Assembly: GCF_051020765.1 (NCBI RefSeq)
Contig: NC_134944.1
Location: 8,804,001 to 8,868,000, forward strand
Direction of reading: 5' to 3'
Source of the DNA: Lasioglossum baleicum
Lineage: Eukaryota > Arthropoda > Insecta > Hymenoptera > Halictidae
DNA length: 64,000 bases
Under the pieces are notes generated by a model that worked only from the letters and a program-made list of their open reading frames with translations, did no database searches and was not told where the DNA came from. A program made the translations under genes and the position numbers. Of this stretch, positions 46,285 to 58,683 are shown one piece after another. Positions within the stretch are counted from its first letter, which is position 1. The number at the start of each line of letters is the position of its first letter.

Positions 46285-47226
46285 CTTTACACACAAACCT
46301 GAATAAAAAAAATACCAATTTTAGGAAGGGAAAATAAAATATACACAGTGATTGGATTGTACAAAACAAAATTGTGAGTATTGACACAAACCTGAATAAA
46401 AAAAATACCAATTTTAGGAAGGGAAAATAAAATATATACAGTGATTGGATTGTACAAAACAAAATTGTGAGTATTGACACAAACCTGAATAAAAAAATTC
46501 CAATTTTAGGAAGGGAAAATCAAATATACACAGTGATTGGATTGTACAAAACAAAATTGTGAGTATTGACACAAACCTGAATAAAAAATTCCAATTTTAG
46601 GAAAGGAAAATAAAATATATACAATGATTGAATTGTACAAAATAAAATTGTGAGTATTGACACAAACCTGAATAAAAAAATACCAATTTTAGGAAGGGAA
46701 AATAAAATATACACAGTGATTGGATTGTACAAAACAAAATTGTGAGTATTGACACAAACCTGAATAAAAAATTCCAATTTTAGGAAAGGAAAATAAAATA
46801 TATACAATGATTGAATTGTACAAAATAAAATTGTGAGTATTGACACAAACCTGAATAAAAAAATACCAATTTTAGGAAGGGAAAATAAAATATACACAGT
46901 GATTGGATTGTACAAAACAAAATTGTGAGTATTGACACAAACCTGAATAAAAAAATACCAATTTTAGGAAGGGAAAATAAAATATACACAGTGATTGGAT
47001 TGTACAAAACAAAATTGTGAGTATTGACACAAACCTGAATAAAAAAATTCCAATTTTAGGAAGGGAAAATAAAATATACACAGTGATTGGATTGTACAAA
47101 ACAAAATTGTGAGTATTGACACAAACCTGAATAAAAAAATACCAATTTTAGGAAGGGAAAATAAAATATATACAGTGATTGGATTGTACAAAACAAAATT
47201 GTGAGTATTGACACAAACCTAAATAA
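46285..47226. repeat. Minisatellite, 92-bp unit, about ten copies
   Basis: Each unit begins 'acacaaacctgaataaaa' and contains 'ccaattttaggaaggg' and 'agtgattggattgtac'. Unit lengths vary by one or two in the A run. Nearly identical units imply recent amplification or homogenisation. The minus-strand frames (46265-47191) simply translate the repeat. Confidence 0.95.
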
Positions 47227-48492
47227 ACGTTTTCTGAAAATTTTTATGTGAAACTACTCGAGAAAATATTCGACACAAGCCAAGCGGGGCATCTCACACG
47301 AAAAATATTATTTTACTGGCTTATGCACCGTCACATTAACCTACATACAAATTTTCAAATTTTTAGCTGGACCAAAAACATTTTTGATCCCGAGAGGGTT
47401 AAGGCAAGAAAAATCCGAGGTGTACAATAGTAAATCTACCATCACCGGTTACAATGACCTGTCCCAGATTTTCTTATTTTACAGTTATTGAGATTATGAA
47501 GATTCTTCGATAAGAAACTATTGAATATCTTCAGCAGGGCTCATATTGCCATCAGAATCGTCTTTATAGTCGAAATAAATTTTATCACTTTTCTAAGGCG
47601 ACATGTATCAGCCAGAGTGGTTAGATTAATACTTGTCTCCCCACTCTATCGTCCCCTTCCACGACGCCTCTCTTCGTGCATGCGTCATAATGTCACGTGA
47701 CTAATTCGGCCCTGACAGAGAGGGGGAAACTTTTCTCCGCGATTCAAGTAAATTCCCCTGATCTGTCGATTCTGGTACCAGTTACTTTTAATACTCTGAA
47801 GGTTCAGTGCGAACCAATGAAATCCGTATAGATTAGATCGATCTACGTATAGATCCAGCCCCTCGTGTACAAACGTGTCGGTTGGAGTCCCGTTTCCCGG
47901 TGAATCGAGCATTCGAACGGGTCAATCGGGAGGAAGATAATTTTTCGGCCGAGCGAAGATTAATACGAGTCGGCGCACGGACGGACGACCGGCTCGAAAA
48001 TATTTGGCATCGTGAACTCTCGCGATCGAACTATTCCAATCGTACGAACAATTTCGATCGAGAGTTTATGACATGGCTGCTCGGCCAAGTTCCGTCGCCG
48101 GGCTCTGAAAATTCGAGGTTTAAAGATCCGGGCTCGGTCAGCAGGGGCCGCAAACTTCCGTCCGGGAATTCGGGCTGGATCACCGGCTGAAATTTCCTCC
48201 CGGGTCGCAATCGTGATTCTCGTTCGCCCGGATAAAATGTCCGGTTCGTTTCAATCCCATTACCCCTACGTTCCCACGATTTCGAGAGGCAGACAGACAG
48301 AGAGACTGAAACGATATTTCCGAGATGAAGAACATTGATCGAGTAGCTCCGAAACTTTCACGAACACCTCACCAAAATTTCGGAATTATTTCTTGATTCG
48401 GAGATCTAGCCGTCGTGTCCGATGTGGAGAGTGATCTATCACTGTACTCGTCCGCTACAGCCACATCCGCTTTTACTTTCTACGAGCTCAAA
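47227..48492. other. Intronic stretch, GC-rich from about 47640, no gene
   Basis: Open frames at 47685-47912 (-) and 47882-48190 (+) overlap and have no recognisable product. Nothing else supported. Confidence 0.35.
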
Positions 48493-49005
48493 TACCGTAA
48501 GGAGCATAACTGATTCCACACACTTTAAATCAGAATTACTTTTTTATGAATGGACCAAACGACGTCAATTTCTTTGTAAGGCTAGAAGAATTAGTTTAGT
48601 AAATGACGTCTAACAAATTTTTTGAAAAAATGCGTTTAGTCGGAATTGTGAAAAACAATACTAAAAAATTGATTTTTACTACTTTTTTTAGCTGGGCCAA
48701 TAACGAAAATTTAAAAGATGTGTTTGGAGAACTCGTATAAATTATACGTATACGCTCTGAAAATTTCATTGAAATTGGTTAATTGGTTCACGAGTTATAA
48801 ACGATCAAAAGTGGTAAAAATTGCAATTTAGCCAGATTTCCAAGATTTACCACTTTTGATCGTTTATAACTCGTGAACCAATTAACCGATTTCAATGAAA
48901 TTTTCAGAGCGCATACATATAATTTATACGAGTTTTCCAAACACATCTTTTGAGTTTTCGTTATTGGCCCAGCTAAAAAAGTAGTAAAAATCAATTTTTA
49001 CTCTG
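48493..49005. mobile_element. Palindromic element (TACAGTAAGGAGC family), truncated copy
   Basis: Left end TACCGTAAGGAGCATAACTG and arm closely match the copy at 43133. The right arm mirrors the inner part (the two 'ttttgatcgttt' type segments face each other near 48830) but stops around 49000, so the outer right end is missing. Confidence 0.85.
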
Positions 49006-50219
49006 ACAATTTTCGCTGATACTGTCTTTATCGAATAGATTCCTCGAAATCTCTACTTCGCAGAACCACTTCAACCAGTTCAGATCGTGAGTACAGTAAA
49101 GCCTTGATCTAAGAAAAACGAATATCCCCTCCACCATCCAATTACAAAACTTCTTTATTTTTCCTTATCTTTTTACGGAACCTTCGCCAACTGATTCGTG
49201 GCATTTTTCCAATTGAAATGACACTAAACACGATATAATTTGCACGGCGAGGTCACTAAGAAATAGTGGAACTACAGGATCTAAGAAACAACACGGACCC
49301 CAGAGTTTTATGTTGCATAAAGGTCTCCCATTAGAAATATTCTCTAAGCATTTTGAGCTGCCCCCACTAAAAGATTTTCATTATTCAATATTCAATAATT
49401 AAAACAGAAAATGGGGGTTCGTTTTTTTTAACATTCTGATCAGGTTCATCGGTTTGGGAGCAATTTAGAGCTGTTTCGAGGGGAAAATGCGAGCCGGGGT
49501 TGCTCGACACGGTTTTTCAGCATGGCTGAGCGATGGTTGAAAGGTCATTGGCCAAGGACACGCGTGCACCGATCCAGCATAATGAAGTTTCAGGCTGGCT
49601 ATGCCGAAGAGGTAGTTGGAGAGAGATCCCGGTGCACGCTCGTCAGGTTAATTGAATTTATGGCTCGATATTTCGAGCTGGAGCGATTACGATCAACGAT
49701 AGGCCTCGCCTTGCCTCGCCTCGTGTGAATCTTTCTCGCGGTGGATCCTCGTTAACGAACACCGGTCCTCTCGAACAATACCGTGGATCGTCGACCCGAT
49801 CCTCCGAATTCATCCGGGCAGATTTCGAGGAGGAGTGTCCTGAAAGTTCTCCAGCCGGAGGACAACCCGGAGGGTCGATAATTGTGAGAACGATGAATCC
49901 GTTCGAATCTTCTTTATGCCATCAGCCCTGTTAGGCAGCGTTCTCGTCCGAGGAAATCGATCGGGAATCCTTCGGACGCAAACTTTTCAATGGGACCCGT
50001 ATGCTATCACGGATCAGCGTCGATTTCAATAAGCCAGCGAATTTTAGTCGATGCGCCTCGATTGTTGAAACAGTGAAGCTTCGACGATTGCCACTTTTTT
50101 TGTTTTGATCGTATATGTTCTTATACGTTCTGCATAATCCAGCTAGTTTTGTAGAACATTGTACCCCACTAACTGGATAATATTGGCCTCTTGCAATTCA
50201 GTAGCAATTTGTTTCCAAA
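49006..50219. other. Noncoding stretch, GC-rich 49440-50050
   Basis: Frames at 49522-49728 and 49725-49934 (+) are open but unrecognised. No repeat seen. Confidence 0.35.
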
Positions 50220-51318
50220 GGGCCTAGCAGACTAAGATAGGTGCAGCGGCCCCACCCACAATTTTATTAATATTGTGCGGGAAACAATGGTTTTAGGTTG
50301 AAAGATAACCCCCTAAAATTTTAAGTCGCTATCCCTTCGTATAAGGATAATATGAGGGTAAATACCCTTAACTGTATCATTTTTTCCTCGATTGTTAATT
50401 AAGATATTCGGATAAAAACAATACGAAAATACTCGAACTTACCTTCTTCATATCATACATTTTTTTCACCATCGTGATCAAATTATTAAGGGTAGAAAAA
50501 AATCATTTAATTTTTTAGGGGTGGGAATTGCAAGCAACCCTTCCAAAAAATTCAAGAACAATGTTCTGTTGCTTATCTAACGTATAAAAAAGTTTCAAGA
50601 TGGTCGGATTGGTGGAACATAGTTAAATATTGAAGAACAAATAAAATTACGTCATTATAACGGTATAATGTACAGTGCAGTGTTTCTTATCAGGATATTA
50701 AGTCCCTTCTTGATCAATTATTTCTTTTTAAACGCGACGCATAACATTACGTAAGTAGTATATAGTTTTATATGCGGTTATATTATACATATACAGGGTG
50801 TCTCAGACCACCCCTTCCACCCATCTATAATCTAGAAAATAGGTTATATTTTCAAAAATTCAGTGTTTCTTTTATAAATCAGATGCGCTGTATCAAATGG
50901 TGATATTTTTAACTTCCGGTTTCGGCCGGAAATTTTGAAACTTTGAAACTTTTTTTATACGTTAGATAAGCAACAGAACGTTGTTCTTGAATTTTTTGGA
51001 AGTGGTCACTCGAAGGGTTGCTTGCAATTCCCACCCCTAAAAAATTAAATGATTTTTTTCTACCCTTAATAATTTGATAAGTTCGAGTATTTTAGTTTTT
51101 TTTTATCCGGATATCTTAATTAACAACCGAGAAAAAAAATGATACAGTTATGGGTATTTACCCTCGTATCATCCTTATACGAAGGGTTAGCGACTTAAAA
51201 TTTTAGGGGGTTATCTTTCAACCTAAAACTAACCTAAAACCATTATTTTCCGCACAATATCAATAAAAATTGTGGGAGGGGGCCGCTGAACCAATCTTAC
51301 AATTAGTCTGCTAGGCCC
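50220..51318. mobile_element. Large palindromic element, ~1.1 kb, arms ~370 bp
   Basis: Left GGGCCTAGCAGACTAA is mirrored by TTAGTCTGCTAGGCCC on the right. The arms share 'taaccccctaaaattttaag' and 'aggggtgggaattgcaagca' in inverse order. A centre of about 350 bp (50600-50945) includes 'acagggtgtctcagacc' at 50796, itself like the end of another repeat. Flanks TTTCCAAA / TTTCCGTA agree at six of eight. Confidence 0.85.
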
Positions 51319-52380
51319 TTTCCGTAAATATACAAATGATCAATTAGAGCGCCGCGATAAGGATTGCAGAAGAGTGATTCACAGTAGCGGTAAGCCCTGT
51401 CTTTCTGTTAACGCATGATGCTTCTCGTTAATGTTTCGTAAGACGTGGTTAACAAGCATCGAGGATTCTCTGAAAGGTCCTCGTGTCTCATTTCCGCGAG
51501 TTTTCCATCGTAGAATGCAAGCGTCGCATACAAAGAGCGAAGGGACGGGGTATGATGGCTGCTGGACAGTCGCCAAACGAGTGACTTATGATACGATCCG
51601 TAATAAAATTATCTCTATGGCTGGCCTAGCTATAGAACGGATTTATGTCCTTTTTACGGACTCGCGTGGACTGGGTAATATTCTTTATCAACGCGATCCC
51701 ACCGGAGATTTACGCGTTCCCTAACCCGATAGCTTCCCTTCGGTTTTCGTCGAATCGATTATACAGCGTGTCCCAAGAATGTTGTATTTCCTTAAGTTAC
51801 TTTTTCCTTTGCGAAAATCTTCTCCGCGCCTTTGTTATGGAGTTGTCAGCGAAAAACGCGGACCAATCAGAGCGCGGCTGCAGCGGACGGCTTCCGGCTC
51901 GACCAATGGCAACGAAGAAAAATTATAATAAATAATATTCTTCAAAGAAAACACTATTTTAAAAACTCATCGCGGCAAATAAAATATTTTATTCTCAAAT
52001 ACGTTAACATAAATATTTTTTTGAAACGATTATTTACTATTCACTATTTCAAATATCATTTTTACTGAATGTTTCCTTATGTCGATCGTAGATTGTTGCT
52101 AACAAGATTTTTTAACGATTTCGGCGCACCGGTTCCATCAATTGTTATATATATAACCACTATTCGCAAATTTTCACAATATCTTTATTTCAACGTTTCG
52201 ATCTTATTTTAGATTATTCTCAAGAAAATTTTTAAGAATTGCGTCTGTAAATTAATAATTAATACTATATTTCATTTAGTGTGAATTTATTTTTACTATT
52301 TTTATATCTTACTATTTCATACCAGTATTACTATATCTTGCGTTCCATTTAAAAAAGACTAAAAAGTAGAGAGTAAAAAA
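51319..52380. other. GC-rich then AT-rich noncoding stretch
   Basis: 51370-51930 is GC-rich; 'accaatcagagcgcgg' near 51864 looks like part of a dispersed repeat. 52140-52260 has 'caacgtttcgatc' next to 'attctcaagaaaat', resembling some retroelement ends, but this is too weak to name. Confidence 0.3.
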
Positions 52381-52766
52381 ATGTATAAAAAAATCTTTTT
52401 AAAAACCACGCTTATATTAAAATGCACTGAAAAGGAGAAAATAATTTTTTTAGACATTAGTGACTACAAAAATGAAAGCGTGGAGCGCTGAATTATATTG
52501 TCGTAATCTTCGTGGGCGCACCGCACTTTTATTTATATAGTCACTAATGCCATGATTTTATTTAAATGTATATTAAATTGTTCTATCTATTCCGACACTA
52601 ATTTTATAACAGAAGAAATGTTGAACTAACTGCTTAAAACGGAGAAAAATATTATTAATCATTTAACTGGATTCGGTATGTTATGGAGAACCAGGAAAAA
52701 AATTATCTTCTCCTTTACAGTGCTTTTTAATATAAGCGTGGTTTAAAAACATTCTTTCTCATACAT
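52381..52766. mobile_element. Foldback element, ~386 bp
   Basis: The left segment 'aaaaaccacgcttatatta' and 'ctgaaaaggagaaaataatt' are mirrored on the right ('aattatcttctcctttacag', 'taatataagcgtggttt'). No coding sequence. Confidence 0.75.
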
Positions 52767-53524
52767 TTTATTTACAGGTTTAAAATTCTATTACAAGATT
52801 TGACGCATACAACACCACGGCAAGTTAATATAAGCGTGGTAGAAATATAAGTTGTTTTAAAGACCGGTCATTCGACCGGTCTCGGTAGGAACACAAGAAG
52901 TGTCGGTAGGTTTAGTATTAACCAGGCCTGGCCTAAACGCCACGGTACTGTAGAAACAACACGTGCGTTCTATCCCGCTGCAATTACCGAGCGGCAACAG
53001 ATGCGTGCACTCTCGTCCCTGTTGCTGGTTCCTTTCCCTTTTCGCTCTCGCACGCTTCGCTCTCCCTTCTCCGCCGTCTGTTTTTCGAAAGACGAGACCT
53101 CCGGAGATCGTTTTAGGATCCAGGATCGAGATAGATAGCGACCGACTCGCCGTGTAACACGATCGGCTCGAACGCTCTTGATACAATAGATTGTGTTTCG
53201 CGGCACTCTCGTGTTTCCCTTCGCAAATTGCGCTTCGATCGCGCTTTTATGGCTTGCGCCGTACCACGCGCGCCCTCCGGTGCGTTCGGGGATCGCTCGA
53301 ACGGGATATTTCGGCTATCCGAACTGCAAGGGACTGTTTTCACGTAAACAGGGTAGTATCGATGCTCGGAGAGGGTAATTTAATTGTAACAGCCGCTATT
53401 CGGGCTCTTTCCGCGACTCCGACGAATTCGTTAAACTTGCATAATTTCGAGAAAATTGTGGTTTTTCCAATACCACGCGCGGAAAAATTTTTTTTTGAAC
53501 GTGCTGTACTTCATTACCCGTAGA
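52767..53524. other. GC-rich noncoding block
   Basis: A third 'aatataagcgtggt' occurs at 52829, just outside the foldback element. Frames on both strands at 52857-53523 are unrecognised. Confidence 0.3.
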
Positions 53525-54835
53525 TTTTTTCACACTGATTTCAAATGTGGTCTCAAAAGTCTACGACCTCAGGATATTGCAAAATCTATTTCTTGAAATT
53601 CGACAAGTTTAACGAATTTTCTCAACGTTAAAAAACGTTCTTACCATAATCTCCCTATTTTTCCCATATTCTGCAATGTTTCAGCTTTAATTTTAAAAAA
53701 ATTTCATCGCTCTACCTCATTTCTATCGAAAGTTCTTGGATTTTGAATCGAGTTTCGACCAAATTGCCCACTGTGCGGCGCCCTTACCTGTCAAAAATGC
53801 TCAACTTTAAGCCTAGAGGATATAGCTCCTCAACTATTAATCCTAGAGGATCGAAACTTTTTTCACACTGATTTCAAATGTGGTCTCAAAAGTCTACGAC
53901 CTCAGGATATTGCAAAATCTATTTCTTGAAATTCGACAAGTTTAACGAATTTTCTCAAGGTTAAAAAACGTTCGTACCATAATCTCCCTATTTTTCCCAT
54001 ATTCTGCAATGTTTCAGCTTTAATTTTAAAAAAATTTCATCGCTCTACCTCATTTCTATCGAAAGTTCTTGGATTTTGAATCGAGTTTCGACCAAATTGC
54101 CCACTGTGCGGCGCCCTTACCTGTCAAAAATGCTCAACTTTAAGCCTAGAGGATATAGCTCCTCAACTATTAATCCTAGAGGATCGAAACTTTTTTCACA
54201 CTGATTTCAAATGTGGTCTCAAAAGTCTACGACCTCAGGATATTGCAAAATCTATTTCTTGAAATTCGACAAGTTTAACGAATTTTCTCAAGGTTAAAAA
54301 ACGTTCGTACCATAATCTCCCTATTTTTCCCATATTCTGCAATGTTTCAGCTTTAATTTTAAAAAAATTTCATCGCTCTACCTCATTTCTATCGAAAGTT
54401 CTTGGATTTTGAATCGAGTTTCGACCAAATTGCCCACTGTGCGGCGCCCTTACCTGTCAAAAATGCTCAACTTTAAGCCTAGAGGATATAGCTCCTCAAC
54501 TATTAATCCTAGAGGATCGAAACTTTTTTCACACTGATTTCAAATGTGGTCTCAAAAGTCTACGACCTCAGGATATTGCAAAATCTATTTCTTGAAATTC
54601 GACAAGTTTAACGAATTTTCTCAACGTTAAAAAACGTTCTTACCATAATCTCCCTATTTTTCCCCATATTCTGCAAAGTTTCAGCTTTAATTAAAAAAAA
54701 ATTTCATCGCTCTACCTCATTTCTATCGAAAGTTCTTTGATTTTGTCTCCGATTTGGACGAAAGGTCCCACTGTGCGCCGCCCAAGAAACTGGAAATATG
54801 CTCAACTATTGATCCTAGAGGATCGAAACTTCGAT
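53525..54835. repeat. Tandem array, 333-bp unit, four copies
   Basis: 'cacactgatttcaaatgtgg' occurs at 53531, 53864, 54197 and 54530, exact 333-bp spacing. Each unit ends with 'ggcgcccttacctgtcaaaa' and 'gaggatatagctcctcaac'. The last unit diverges at its end. Middle units are almost identical. Confidence 0.95.
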
Positions 54836-55034
54836 CTGCAGGTTCTCCGGGTACAAATCTACGGGATTACACATACCAAATACATTATAATTTATAGGAG
54901 AAAGGCACAAATTTTGAGTCCGGCAAAGTAAAGTTTACCCGAGGACTTTCACCACTGTTGCATGTACAACTAAACTAATTCTGTTATTAAAATAATTGAT
55001 CTTGTTCATCTAAAGCCGAAGAATCCTAATTATA

Positions 55035-55493
55035 CACTGAGAAAAAAATCCTGTCGAAACAAAAAAGATATATGTAGATTCTATAAGATGTACTATTGAA
55101 TAGTGCCAATATCATATGAACTTATTTTAATATTTAATACTATTGAATTTCAATAGCAAAACTCATTTCCGCCAATCATATAAGCGAATAGCTTGACATC
55201 AATGTTTTCAAAAAAATAAGATATGACCTCAAACCAATTCCAGTATAAATCAATAGATTTCTCAAATTTTTTTAACAACATATCTGATTGAAGGAAAAAG
55301 AGAAATATTACGAATAATAATGTACGGTGTTGAATCGAATAATATTTTCAATCATTTCATGATAGACAATTCAAATACATCACGATTTGCTTCTAAATTT
55401 CATACTATTGAAAAGAATACATTGATATTTATCGAAGTAAAAAAATTACAATAACACGCGTGTTATTGAAGTAACTACTTTTTTTTCTCAGTG
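55035..55493. mobile_element. TA-flanked MITE, CACTGAGAAAAAA ends
   Basis: Left CACTGAGAAAAAAA; the complement of the right end is CACTGAGAAAAAAA. TA lies at both borders. The interior is AT-rich with weak inverted symmetry. Fits Tc1/mariner-type MITEs; no transposase. Confidence 0.8.
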
Positions 55494-56035
55494 TACGGCG
55501 GGGGTTGAAGAAGCGTTTAGCATTGTTATTTCATGGGAATGAGGGGCGATTAGAGCGAGACGATGAAGAACGCCGGTAATGTTTGTCGATGGCTTTGCGA
55601 GTAAACAGCCAAATTCACAAAGGAAAGGCGAAGAATTCATTCGTACACCCGGTACATGTAACATGTTTTTCCTGGTTGAAGTGGTGCAGAATGTATCGGC
55701 AAAGTTTGGCAACGTAAATCTGGTACACCGTGTGCAATAGTGTGCATCGTTGTGAGCTATGATCGTATAGGGGTCCTTCCCTCGTAAGTTGAATTTCCCG
55801 TAAACGATGTTTTCGCTTTGACCGTAGGTTTCTCGGTCGAGCAGCGCTTCGGAAGCCACGAGCCCGTTTCTGTATCGATTATCCCATATCCCTAGGTCAG
55901 TAATTGCGCGCGTCATTGATGCGCTCGGTGGGTCGCGTGTATCGATCGATCGACTTCCCGAGCCGCCGGAAAATTGAAATGAATTATTGTGCGTCGCGGG
56001 ACCGGAGCATCGCGGTTTCACCGTAATCAGCGCAT
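55494..56035. other. GC-rich noncoding block
   Basis: A 177-residue minus-strand open frame (55488-56021) runs through GC-rich DNA and into the transposon end; it has no recognisable domain and is not called. Confidence 0.35.
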
Positions 56036-57757
56036 CCGCAGCGGTTTCTATTGTTCTTCCTCTTCGCCCAGGACTCTTTCATCTATCAAAAGACGTCGAT
56101 CATCGCCGCGGAATTATTTGTCCCCATTTAAAAATTGAAATGCGAGAAAATCAAGCTGGAATTAATCGTACATTTTACTGCGGTATTTTTTAAATGAATA
56201 TTTTGCTCTGCATAAATTCGTACAATTTAATGAGATTATATCGCAGCGGTTTCTATTGTTCTTCCTCTTTGCCTAGGACTCGTTCATCTATCAAAAGACG
56301 TCGATCATCGCCGCGGAATTATTTGTCCTCGTTTAAAAAATATAGTGCGAGAAAATCGAGCTGGAATTAATCGTTTTTTAAATGAATATTTTGCCCTGCA
56401 TAAAATCGTACAACTCAATGAGAATGTAGTGCAGCGGTTTCTATTGTTCTTCCTCTTCGCCCAGGACTCTTTCATCTATCAAAAGACGTTGATCGTCGCC
56501 GCGGAATTATTTGTCTCCATTTAAAAATTGAAGTGCGAGAAAATCGAGCTGGAATTAATCGTATATTTTACTGCGGTATTTTTTAAATGAATATTTTGCT
56601 CTGCATAAATTCGTACAATTTAATGAGAATGTATTGCAGCGGTTTCTATTGTTCTTCCTCGTCGTCCAGGACTCGTTCATCTATCAAAAGACGTCGATCA
56701 TCGCCGCAGAATTATTTGTCTCCATTTAAAAATTGAAGTGCGAGAAAATCGAGCTGGAATTAATCGTACATTTTACTGCGGTATTTTTTAAACGAATATT
56801 TTGCCCTGCATAAATTTGTACAATTCAATGAGATTATATCGCAGCGGTTTCTATTGTTCTTCCTCTTTGCCTAGGACTCGTTCATCTATCAAAAGACGTC
56901 GATCATCGCCGCGGAATTATTTGTCCTCGTTTAAAAATTATAGTGCGAGAAAATCGAGCTGGAATTAATCGTTTTTTAAATGAATATTTTGCCCTGCATA
57001 AAATCGTACAACTCAATGAGAATGTAGTGCAGCGGTTTCTATTGTTCTTCCTCGTCGTCCAGGACTCTTTCATCAATCAAAAGACGTCGATCATCGCCGC
57101 GGAATTATTTGTCTCCATTTAAAAATTGAAGTGCGAGAAAATTGAGCTGGAATTAATCGTATATTTTACTGCGGTATTTTTTAAATTAATATTTTGTCCT
57201 GCATAAATTCGTACAATTCAATGAGAATGTAGTGCAGCGGTTTCTATTGTTCTTCCGCTTCGCCCAGGACTCGTTCATCTATCAAAGGACGTCGATCGTC
57301 GCCGCGGAATTATTTGTCCTCGTTTAAAAATTGTAGTGCGAGAAAATCGGGCTGGAATTAATCGTTTTTTAAATGAATATTTTGCCCTGCATAAATTCGT
57401 ACAATTCAATGAGAATGTAGTGCAGCGGTTTCTATTGTTGTTCCTCTTCGCCCAGGACTCGTTCATCTATCAAAAGACGTTGATCGTCGCCGCGGAATTA
57501 TTTGTCCTCGTTTAAAAATTGTAGTGCGAGAAAATCGAGCTGGAATTAATCGTACATTTTACTGCGGTATTTTTTAAATGAATATTTTGCCCTGCATAAA
57601 TTCGTACAATTTAATGAGAATGTAGTGCAGCGGTTTCTATTGTTCTTTCTCGTCGCCCAGGACTCGTTTATCCATCAAAAGACGTCGATCGTCGCCGCGA
57701 AATTATTTGTCCTCGTTTAAAAATTATAGTGCGAGAAAATCGAGCTGGAATTAATCC
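56036..57757. repeat. Tandem array with alternating 205- and 188-bp units, nine copies
   Basis: 'gcggtttctattgtt' occurs at about 56041, 56246, 56434, 56639, 56844, 57032, 57237, 57425 and 57630. Spacings are 205, 188, 205, 205, 188, 205, 188 and 205. The short form lacks about 17 bases around 'acattttactgcggtat'. The array ends abruptly after 'gctggaattaatc'. Confidence 0.93.
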
Positions 57758-57989
57758 CTTGTACTAGGTACGATTTATTTTACAGTTTGAATGATTAGAA
57801 CCTTTTAGAAAATTCATATCTATTGTACGACTAGAAAAGAAACGTATCAATAAGCGAGTCGTTCTTGAAAAAGGAATGAACCATCCAGCACCCTCCTTCT
57901 TCCCACAAAAGGAAAATCGAGTCGTCCAACGAGCTAAATCTCGAAGAGCAAATAAACATTTAAGCAAACGAGCGAGTACATTCCTGCTA
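57758..57989. other. Noncoding spacer
   Basis: Starts at the array edge; nothing recognised. Confidence 0.4.
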
Positions 57990-58240
57990 CAGAGAGAAGT
58001 ATTGTGTGACTATGTGCTCTTCAATAGCTGTAAATGAACAAAACCAATCCCTTGACAAAACATTCAATTGAGTTTGACCATATATTTGATTATGACAACG
58101 TTAAAGTAATAGACATTGAACATAACCTACAAAAGAGGTTACTACTGGAAACGATTCACATGATTAAACAACATAGCGTAAATCTTGGGTATGAAACTCC
58201 TAAGATTCATGAATATTACGCGACATTACTGAATCAGTAA
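57990..58240 (+). pseudogene. Penelope-like retroelement, C-terminal fragment
   Basis: The frame 58034-58240 reads NKTNPLTKHSIEFDHIFDYD, then KVIDIEHNLQKRLLLETIHM, and ends YYATLLNQ. The His...Phe-Asp...KRL.LE.IHM pattern is like the end of GIY-YIG-type domains in insect Penelope-like elements, as I recall them. The upstream frame is shifted and no reverse transcriptase is present. Family assignment is tentative. Confidence 0.45.
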
Positions 58241-58683
58241 TGGATTATGATGAAAAGTTTCCAGAACTAATAAAAAACTTTTTCATAATAGTGTCTTACC
58301 CATTTGAAACAAAACCTATTCTAACTATATCAATAGAAATTATTTTGTTTAATGGTCTTACTCAAGAATGTCGATTTTTTAAATAATTACCACGTGATTG
58401 TGGTATTAGCAACATGTGTGAAATACGGTTGATTGTATTCAAATTTACCGCCAAATATTGGTTTGGGAACGGTAAATCGTCGTATTCAAACGTGTCTACA
58501 GGATTGGTTTTTTCAATGTGTTCAGTTTTTGTTCAAGATCGATACGGTCACTTTAGTAGGTTTCAAACCAGCAATCGATACACACATCATTTTCTAAATG
58601 TCCAATTTGAGACATAATTAAAGTTATTATAGCAAGTATGTATCAAAACCAAAAGTTTCATCAATTTCATTACATATTATTGA
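58241..58683. other. AT-rich stretch, nothing recognised
   Basis: The open frame at 58414-58617 has no recognisable similarity. Confidence 0.35.

Noticed and set aside
46265..47191. Series of minus-strand frames rich in FYFPFLKL
   Set aside because: They translate the 92-bp minisatellite, which lacks stops in that frame; not a gene.
46285..47226. Possible CRISPR-like array
   Set aside because: The whole 92-bp unit repeats, with no unique spacers, in a eukaryotic intron.
49522..49934. Two short plus-strand frames considered as further ZSWIM8 exons
   Set aside because: No similarity to SWIM zinc-finger or other ZSWIM8 segments, and no matching splice sites in phase 1.
55488..56021. 177-residue minus-strand frame
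   Set aside because: No domain, GC-rich context that opens frames by chance, and its start region overlaps a repeat array border.
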